From Dipteronia dyeriana (Eukaryota; Streptophyta; Magnoliopsida; Sapindales; Sapindaceae), in contig CM065301.1 in NCBI GenBank assembly GCA_032871835.1, positions 33,736,405 through 33,800,404 of the forward strand: a stretch of DNA of 64,000 nt. The letters are read 5' to 3'. A model generated the notes under the pieces. The model was given only the letters and a program-made list of their open reading frames with translations. It was not told the origin of the DNA and did no database searches. Each line of letters begins with the position of its first letter. Positions within the stretch are counted from its first letter, which is position 1. Shown in pieces: positions 55,961 through 64,000 of the stretch. Made by a program: the position numbers and the translations under genes.

Positions 55961-58376
55961 TGTAGGGAAAAATTGGTTCAAAATGCGACGGAAACGTGAA
56001 ATTAGGGTTTGGTAAATTTTTTTGCCTTTAATAGAAAGAACCTTAACCCTAGAATAATTGACATATATTAAAAGTATCGTACCTTTTTTCTCGTGACGAT
56101 TGAACTAGCATAGAATTGAATCCATAAGATCTTCAAATCCAATCACAATGTGAATCACCTATGAGTGTGGGCTCCCTTTCTTTAAATTGTATACTTGAGG
56201 CAGGAAACAAACAAAATCTCTTTCTTTGTTAGTTACAATAATCCTCCAAGAAGAAAAACTAAGAACGTTTGGTCACTTGTGAATTATCAATCAATTTGAT
56301 TGAAACTCGTGTGAACCTAGATTCGATGTTGTACACAAAACCTTCTAATGTAAAGGCTACTAGCGTACTATCGAATACAAAATGTTCTTTCTTCCTTTTC
56401 CTCTTTACCGAATTTTCACATACCAATCTTTAGAGTTGGACAAATTTATATAAAGCAAGAACCAAATTCTCTACGCTCAAAATTCTCTCTTAGCCAAATT
56501 TTACTGGCCGAATTTTACTTTTGAATAAACCCTAGTTTTGGCCGAATTTTCTTCTTGAATAAAACCTAGCCTTGGCCAAATTTCTCTACTAAAATTATTG
56601 TCTTGGCCGAATTTAATAGGTAATATATGTGGGAGACAAAATCCTCTCCAAAGAAGGATTTACTTCGTGGGCAATAATCCTTTCCTTATGAGGATTTACT
56701 TGGTGACCAAGAATCCTTTTCTACACCAAGACTCCTAATCCAATTCAAATATTGTATTTATTAAATAACCAATTATTGAATATAATTAAATTGTGACTAA
56801 CTCAAAAACTTTCTAATATGACCAATTGTCAATTAGAATCCTAATAGAAATAAAATACTTCCTAATTTGACTAGATAAATAAATTCCTATTATTTATCTA
56901 CTTATCAAATATAGTCTTTGATACTTATCTCATTACCAACAATAATATGACTCTAGGAGATCATCTCCTACTAGGAAAAAGATTTCGACTTTTAATTAAA
57001 CAATTATTTATTTATTTATTTATTAATTTTCATTTAATTAAATAAAAAAATAAAAAATAATACATAATGTTATTTTACAAGCCCTATCCGCCCAAGCCTA
57101 TAAATGTGCCAAATATTGTTTTTCCTATTTTATGAAATCCATTGGACTTAAATAAAAAGTCCACATATGAACTAGACCCATTTTTACTAAAAGAAACAAG
57201 TCCACATGCCTTAATACAATTCTAGATGGACCCATAAATTGGTCCGGTAGAATATATCAAGTGATCCATGCAAGTTCGTGTGGATTGGAGATCTTGGCGG
57301 GCTATCTAAATTTAAGCTCCAATAGACATAACCTAATCATTGTCAACAAATGATTCCCTTAGGTCCAATCTATTAATTTTTGTTCATTTCACTAAAGAAA
57401 TAAAATTGAACTCTTAAATAAAGATGAAATAAGTTAATATTGCTCATTCATACCCTAGACAATCTTAATAGAGATATTGTATCCTCGTGAAGAATATCGC
57501 TTATTCATACCCTAGACAATCTTAATGGAGATATTGTATCCTCGTGAAGAATATCAATTATCGCCAAGAGCTCATAGACCGCCTACAGCTCTCTAAGTTA
57601 CCATATTTACTCATATGACCACATTTTGAACTTGGATATTTTGACTTATCTAGAAGCCATATTTCAATAGACGCCATTGTAAACTTAACGTTAAGATTTT
57701 AATATCCAATACCTTAAAACATCCATATGATGATATTCTATTCTCATTTAATAAATGAAGCCATGATGTCCATATCTATAATTGAAGTCCTCTATCGATT
57801 AACAAATGAATACCACCAAACTATCGAGGATAGACTATGTTATATAATCGTACTCATTGATAGCTCAAATGATAACACTTGCAACCATAAGTCCATCATT
57901 TATCTTAGGATTGAGATAGACTCCCTGATTGTCTTCAAGTGATAAATTTTATTAATTAACGATTCTAGATAAAGTATTTCACAGTGATCCTATTCAATGC
58001 ACCCAGTGTACTAGATTCTTTTGCCCAAAGAAACCATATTTTGCTGATTTTAAACTCATCGTAACACATTTGATCCCACTCAAATGGTAGCAAAAGAATC
58101 TACAATTTTGACAAGTTAAAAGCGCCCAACCTTTTTCTTAAGTTGTGAATATTATTCAAGACTAACTAAAGAATTGTGTTTACCTCAAACATATCCAGAT
58201 GTACGAACAATTCTTCTTTTATTATAGTCTTTTGACCTTACGATTATTTACTTTTGATAATTATAATAATTAAACTTTAAACGCTATAAGATTTATTAAA
58301 CTAGAAATCAGATTTATTAATATGAAAAGATTGTCAATTACATTATTACACTCTTTTATTGAGCATAATCCCAACA
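55961..58376 (-). repeat. solo-like family C LTR (C4, 2416 bp) inside D5 gag
   Basis: Full-length LTR from TGTAGGG to CCCAACA with no PBS or internal sequence. Flanking bases gacat and atctt do not form a duplication. A duplication of about 54 bases lies at 57443-57552. A CTTGGCCGAATT-type short repeat cluster lies at 56500-56615. D5 gag flanks it on both sides. Confidence 0.88.
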
Positions 58377-59589
58377 ATCTTTGTGACCTAGCTTGTTGAG
58401 GCGGATATGCTAGTTGATCATGCATGCTTGGTTGAGGAATGCTTGGAAGTGGAGCTCTTGATTGTTGAGGTTTAGTTCCATTCTTCATTGGCACCTTTAA
58501 TTGGCCATTCTTGGATGTCTCTCTAAGATCAATCTTCCTCTTAGGGTGATGTGGAGGTAAAGCTCTTGTCTTTCCTTGAGATTGAGGTTGCTTGACCTTG
58601 GCCTTCTTTAATTCTCCAAGGCACCTTATCTCTTTATCCTTGAAGATCATCAAGGAACTGTCTTTGTTGGTAAGTTCATCCTTCATTGCCTTCATCCTTT
58701 GATGGCAATCAACAATCTTCTTCTTATACTTGGACACATCAACTATGTCCATCTTCAAGGAGTCATTTAGTTTGGTCCTTAGTTAAATATTTTCTTTCTT
58801 TAACTTCTTGATTTCTTCATTTTTCTTCTTCAATGACCTTTGAAGACTTTGTCAAAAGTCTTCATAATCAAACTCCTCGTAACTAAAGTTCTTGAAGTTT
58901 GAACTTTCTTCATCGAAGCTTCTACCACTTGTGCTCTCGTGACAATCATCATCTAAGCTAGCTTCTTCAATGTTGACCTTGAGTGATAGATGTCTTGTGG
59001 TCGCTTTAGAGTTGTCATCACGTAAAGCGTACATGGTTATGTGATTCCTTTCACATCCCTCGAAACTCGAAGAGCATTCTTCACTTTCACTACAAGAGAA
59101 GGCCCCTAATTTGCATCTTTGACTCTTGCTCTTCAATTTTCCATAATCTATTGAGATGTGCCCATAGCCGCCACAATCACAACATTGAAGCTTTATCTTC
59201 AAGGTACCCAACTTCTTGTCTTTTTCTTTTGTGGTACCTTCGTGGGCGACTCTTAGAATCTCCCAAGCTTCTCGAACATCTCAAGTGGAATGGATGAGCT
59301 TTGCTTGACTCTCACCCATTGCACGATATAAGGCATGGAGGCCTTTTGAGTTCCATTCGATAGCCTTGAGTTCATCATCAGACCACTTTGACTTGGGCTT
59401 AAGCATAAAAGCCCCATTCTCTTGTGTCTATATGGGAGGTGAGTATCCTTTTTCCACACATATCTACACATGCTCATCAAGGTCACAAAAAAAGACTTCC
59501 ATCCTTAATTTGCAAGAGGAGTAATTATCCTTGGTGAGCATAGGTGGCTCAGAGATCAATGCACTTTCTAGTCTCTCAAGATCACACAT
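58377..59589 (-). pseudogene. gag of D5, main part
   Basis: The likely ATG is at 59589 (MCDLERLESALIS) with PMLTKDNYSSCKLRM following. A stop replaces Trp after DLDEHV, and the frame shifts around 59486-59253, where KSKWSDDELKAIEWNSKGL and ILRVAHEGTT are readable. The first zinc knuckle at about 59183-59142 reads CCDCGGYGHISIDY, with Tyr in place of the last Cys. An acidic stretch and a coiled coil (58758-58600) follow, then a Pro/Gln-rich part (58560-58390) with LPSIPQPSMHDQLAYPPQQ. It is cut at 58377 by C4. UBN2-type gag; dead. Confidence 0.82.
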
Positions 59590-59715
59590 GGTGTTTTGGG
59601 TTATATGAGTGCAAATGAATGCAAATGAATGCAAATGTATAAATGATCAAAAATCACACAAAATGCAAAACACACCAAAATGAGAAAAGATTGCCTATGT
59701 ATGCCTAGGAACCTA

Positions 59716-59727
59716 CTCTGATACCAA
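59716..59727 (-). promoter_or_regulatory. primer-binding site of D5
   Basis: The minus strand reads ATTGGTATCAGAGT next to the LTR at 59729; the PBS core TGGTATCAGAG is intact. Confidence 0.88.
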
Positions 59728-59728
59728 T

Positions 59729-60842
59729 TGAAAATTCCCTAAACGTGTGTGTCTAATAACCTATGAATAGGTTTAAATCATGTCAATTACCAATTTTTCT
59801 TGATTAGTTAATATGAAAGAATCACTCAACAAAAAAAGCAATCAAAATCAAGTGTAAAGTGCGGAAATGTAAAGAACACTTGATATTTATGTGGAAACCC
59901 TCCAACTGGTGAAAACCACAGGCTATTCTGCTAGCCACACACGATCATAGAAAATCCACTATATGAATAAAAGGTTATATCATCAAGTGACCCTTGGACT
60001 CTCACGCTCGACAACCTCATGCTATGGACATTACCAGTCGCCACTCTTGGTTCAGTTCCTAGTGATATCCTCTAATACACTACTCTTGGCGTGAACACAT
60101 CATACACTACCCCCTTGGGCCATTTACAGTGGCACCCAACCAATTGCTTGCCAACCCACCCTTGGTTGCAAGACTTAAATGGCTTGTGCACTACACACCG
60201 ATTAACATAAAACTTAACTCTCAAGAAGAGATCAACAACCTATGTGATTATGTGGAATATTTTAAATGCGAATAATGCTAGGAAAAACACTAAAAGCTTA
60301 TCTAGGAATTTAAGAATGTCACTAAGTACAATTCCTAGATATCAAAGTCTAAATTAATGTTCATAAAGACTTTACAATATATGGATATGCAATCTTAAAA
60401 TCTAATTATCAAATGAAGTCATTTTAAGACATGTTGTCATTAATCATTGCAAGGTCACTAAATGCAATAATCAAAGGCAATCAAAATGACCTAATTATCT
60501 AGAGGGAAAATATGTCCTAAATGCTAGCTATCAACAAATAAACCTAATCATGTTATAACTCATCAATAATTACATTCAACACAAGATTTTAGCAAATCAT
60601 ATGCAAAAAAAAAGAATTCCTGAACAATAAGAACAATAGATGAAGATCAGATGATTGTTCTTCCTTACAAGATCAAGATTGTTGAAGACCCATGTGTGAT
60701 TGATGCAATGGATGCATGGGTTTTGGGAATGGAGAGTCAAATAACAAAGCTTGATGTTTTCTCTCTCTAATGGAGTTTCTCTCTAACTAAAAACGTGTTC
60801 TTTGGGCTCTTAAAAATAAGTTACAGAAGAAGAAAATGTATA
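59729..60842 (-). repeat. 5' LTR of D5, first part
   Basis: From TGAAAATTCCC to the C5 insertion at 60842/60843. It includes the conserved box (59889-59922). About 110 bases that follow in the intact sequence (53735-53860) are missing at the C5 junction. Confidence 0.87.
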
Positions 60843-62822
60843 TGTTGGGATTATGCTCGATAGCAAGAGTATAATAATGTATTTGACAATCTTTTCATAT
60901 TAATAAAGTGATTTCAAGTTTAACAAATCTTATAGCATTTATAGTTTAATTATTATAATTGCCAAAAGTAAATAATCATAAGGTCAAAAGACTATGAGAA
61001 AAGAAGAATTGTTCATACATCCAGATATGTATGAGGTAGATACAATTCTTTAGTTAGTCTTGAATAATATTCACAACTTAAGATAAAAGGTTGGGCACCT
61101 TTTTCTTGTCAAAGTTGAAGATTCTTTTCTATCATTTGAGTGGGATCAAATGTGTTATTATGAGTCTAAAATCATCAAAGTGTGGCGTCTTTGGGCAAAA
61201 GAATCTAGTGCACTAAGTGTATTGAATTGGATCACAAGGAAATACCTTATCTAGAACCGTCAATGGATAAAAGTTTTTCATTTGAAGACAATCGGAGAGT
61301 CTATCTCAATCCTAAGATAAATGATGGACTTATGGTTACAAGTGTTATCATTTGAGCTATCAATGAGTTCGATTATATAGCATAGTCTATCCTCGATAGT
61401 TTGGTGGTTTTCATTTGTTAATCGATAGAGGACTTCATTTATAGATAATGAAATCATGGCTCCATTTATTAAATGAGAGTAGAATATCATCATATGGATG
61501 TTTTGAGGTATTGGATATTAAATCTTATCGTTAAGTTTTCAGTAGTGTCTATTGAAACTTGTCTTCTGGACAAGTCAAAATATCCAAGTTCAAAATGTGG
61601 TCATATGAGTAAATATGGTAACTTGGAGAGCTATAAGCGGTCTATGAGCACTTGGCCATTACTGATATTCTTCACGAGGATATACTTTCTCCAATAAGGT
61701 TGTCTAGGATATGAATGAGTAACATCAACTTATTCTATCTTTTTTAAGAATTCAATTTTAGTTTTTTAGTGGAATGAACTAAAATTAATAGATCGGACGT
61801 AAGTGAATCATATGTCGAATGTGATTGGGTTATGTCTATTGGAGCATAAATTTAGATAGCCCGCCAAGATCCCCAATCCACACGAACTTGCCTGGATCAC
61901 TTGATATATTCTACCGGACGAATTTAGTGGTCCATCTAGAATTGTATTCAGGTATGTGGACTTGTTTCTTTTTGTAAGAATGGGTCTAGTTCACATGTGG
62001 ACTTTTTTTTTAAGGTCTAATGGATTTAATAAATTAAGAAAATAATATATTGGCCCATATATATGTGTTGGGCGGCAAGGCTATTTAGAATAGCTTAATT
62101 ATATTATTTAATTAAATGGAAATTAATTAATTTTGTAATTAAATAATTTTTTAAATTAAAAGTCATAATCTTTTTTCTAGTATGAGATGGTCTCCTAATA
62201 TTATACTATTGTTGGTAGTATAATTAGTATTAAAGACTATATTTGATAAGTAGATAAATAAAAGAAATTATTTATCTAATCAAATTAGGAATTCTTTAAT
62301 ATGATTACAATACACTATTGAGTTAGATTAGGAGTCTTGGTATAGGATAAAATTCCTTTTAGAAAATGATTTTTAACCACCAAATAAATCCACCTAAGGA
62401 AAGGATTCTTAACAACCAAGTAAATCCTTCTTAGAAAAGGATTTAAAATCCTAATATATTCTACGAAGAATTCGGCCAGCCCTATATATATAATTCTTAT
62501 AGAAAGAATTTCGGCCAGCCCTAGTCTTTTAGAGAGAAGATTTCGGCTACCATAGAAATTTTGAGGGAGAAAAATCTGATTTTACTCTAGACAAAATTCG
62601 ATCAACTCTAAGAAATCGTGTGTGATTCGGCAAAGAAGAAAAGGAAGAAAGAATGTTTAGTTTTCGATAGTACACTAGTAGCTTTTACATTAAAAGTTTT
62701 GTGTATAATATCGAATCAAGGTTCACGTGAGTTTTAATCAAATTTATTGACAATTCACAAGTGACCTAACGTTTTTTATTTTTCTTCTTGGAGGATAATT
62801 GTAACTAACAAAGAAAAAGATT
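60843..62822 (+). repeat. family C LTR, 3'-truncated (C5)
   Basis: Starts TGTTGGGATTATGC on the plus strand and includes the TATA box CCTATATATATA (62481-62492). It stops inside U5 at AAAGATT (62822), about 340 bases short of a complete LTR. No internal sequence. ORFs within it are not genes. Confidence 0.88.
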
Positions 62823-62895
62823 ACAATGGTCTCTCTTCGTGTTTAACTACGTGAACCTTGATTCGATGTTGTACACAAACTTTTTAATGTAAAGG
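62823..62895. other. filler DNA at the C5/D5 junction
   Basis: Two copied patches: 62822-62843 is identical to 62984-63005 of the D5 LTR (22 bases), and about 62850-62895 is an inverted copy of family C LTR sequence related to 62676-62725. Confidence 0.78.
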
Positions 62896-63356
62896 TGACA
62901 CCGAGACTGAGAAACAGTCACCAAGTCAGGGCACGGGTACCGCATGGGTAGCCTACCCGCGCACTGACCTGCGTAGTAAAGACTACAATGGTCTCTCTTC
63001 GTGTTAAAAAAAGCACACCATCGTGCACGCGCGAACATATCCAATCAAGCAAAAGAATACAAATTAAACACACTTAAACTAAAACTGAAATGCATGATGA
63101 CACATACAACAACTCAAACACATTTAAGTGTGTGTGTGTGTACAAAAACAAATGCATGTCAATGTAAATGCATATATATAAAATGTGAGTGTGTTCAACT
63201 AAATCTATTCAATAAGAAATAAGTACAAGTGAACTACCTCTTGAAGCTCACCGGGATCTTGGATGCTTGCCATCAAAAGCCTAAGCTACCCATTACATAT
63301 TGAATCCTCAATGTGATTTGTCATGAATAGTCAATCTTAAAATTGAGGTTCTTACA
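62896..63356 (-). repeat. 5' LTR of D5, outer part
   Basis: Resumes at GACACCGAGACTGAG and ends at the LTR terminus GGTTCTTACA. It contains part of the GC-rich palindrome block (GCGCGGGTAGG type, 62930-62975) and a GT run (63128-63140). Confidence 0.88.
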
Positions 63357-64000
63357 ACGAATAAAGTTATAATGGATTATTTGATTTTTGTTAAAATTGT
63401 AAAAAGGAAATTAAGGGTAAAATGGAAATAAAATGTAGAAGAAAAGTTTACTAGATCTTGAGTCCTTTTATTATGAAGTCAAACTGAGTTGACTAACTAG
63501 ATAAGTTAATAAGCTTAGCACCAATTCAGATATTTTGTTGTGTAACTTGACTACTTGAGGATCTGAGTTTTATTACATCAGCATTTTAAGTTTTACATGT
63601 TAGGCCAATTTGCTTTTTGTTTTAAGTTTTGGTATTAACTTCTAGTTTTAATTGATTATGTGACTTCTATTGAAGAATTCACCCATTTATTGAATCACCA
63701 TTTTGTATTTGGTTAGTCATAGAATGAATGATGTGATCAAATCAAACAACGCTCTCTTATTTTTGGTTGAACTTTCTAATAACTCAAAAGGTTTGCAAAC
63801 ATCTATTGAGCTGTTTGATTGAGCTTTTAAGATTGTCTATTTTAAATTGAGTAGATACTTGTAGAATTTAAACATCTATTAGGCAATCTCATATGTAGGT
63901 GGGCTCCAAATAGGTATTAAAAAGGTCTACCAACCAAACAATTATAATTTTTTTTTCCAAAAACTCTATTTCTAATAGATCAACTACAAGTAGATCTTTT
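63357..64000. other. unassigned flank
   Basis: AT-rich sequence outside D5 with no long ORF, no LTR signature, and no similarity that I can see to the rest of the window. It could be the original locus or another element. Confidence 0.5.

Larger units (their letters stand above)
53210..63356 (-). mobile_element. element D5: pol-less family D element with two C LTR insertions
   Basis: On the minus strand: 5' LTR (63356-59729, split by C5), PBS, gag pieces split by C4, spacer, polypurine tract (54347-54336) and truncated 3' LTR. Protease, integrase and RT are absent, as in D1. The outer end at 63356 adjoins unassigned DNA; the expected duplication is 63357-63361 (acgaa). Confidence 0.85.

Noticed and set aside
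58270..58376. C-terminal extension of D5 gag into 58376-58270
   Set aside because: The frame merely runs into the inserted C4 LTR; those residues are not part of gag.

Overview
This window is plant nuclear DNA, AT-rich and made almost entirely of Ty1/copia LTR retrotransposons inserted into one another. The evidence is copia-order pol fragments (protease DSG, integrase, reverse transcriptase YVDD/YIDD, RNase H), primer-binding sites complementary to initiator methionyl-tRNA, polypurine tracts, and very long LTRs (1.5 to 2.85 kb) starting TG and ending CA. I see no cellular gene, rRNA, tRNA or CRISPR array. The host species cannot be named; an angiosperm with large heterochromatic repeat blocks is the likely source.

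Five families can be separated. Families A, B, D and E look Sirevirus-like: long 3' spacers with repeated polypurine motifs, a CAAAGGGGGAGAT-type polypurine tract, palindrome-rich LTRs, UBN2-type gag with coiled coil. Family C resembles the Angela/BARE lineage (LTR start TGTTGGGATTATGC, TNT1/BARE-type gag).

Layout from left to right: A1 (+), pol tail, spacer and 3' LTR (1-4600), inserted in the protease of C1. C1 (-), gag, leader, PBS and 5' LTR (4601-9199), inserted in the gag of C2. C2 (-), gag fragment, leader and LTR (9200-12853, resuming 22275 to about 22660). B (+), complete and pseudogenised with a CTCTC target duplication (12854-22269), inserted in the C2 LTR. C3 (-), integrase, protease and gag remnants, leader and LTR (about 22661-27743). 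E (-), RNase H to gag plus 5' LTR (27744-35385), inserted in the 5' LTR of D1. D1 (+), pol-less, with an intact 202-codon gag-derived ORF (35386-39205). Then a transposon-associated ORF split by D1 and A2 (39206-39259, resuming at 48590). A2 (-), a complete non-autonomous element with 2.8-kb LTRs and no pol (39260-48589). A4 (+), an LTR with internal sequence on both sides (49923-52441) and a gag fragment (to about 53209). D5 (-), pol-less (about 53210-63356), carrying a C LTR (C4) inside its gag and another (C5) inside its 5' LTR. Finally 643 bases of unassigned flank.

The coding potential is dead nearly everywhere. The features that look selected are non-coding: a leader hairpin in family C with compensatory changes, palindrome clusters in the LTRs, a conserved box near the LTR ends, and the shared LTR and spacer of the autonomous-looking A1 and the pol-less A2, which suggest an autonomous/non-autonomous pair.
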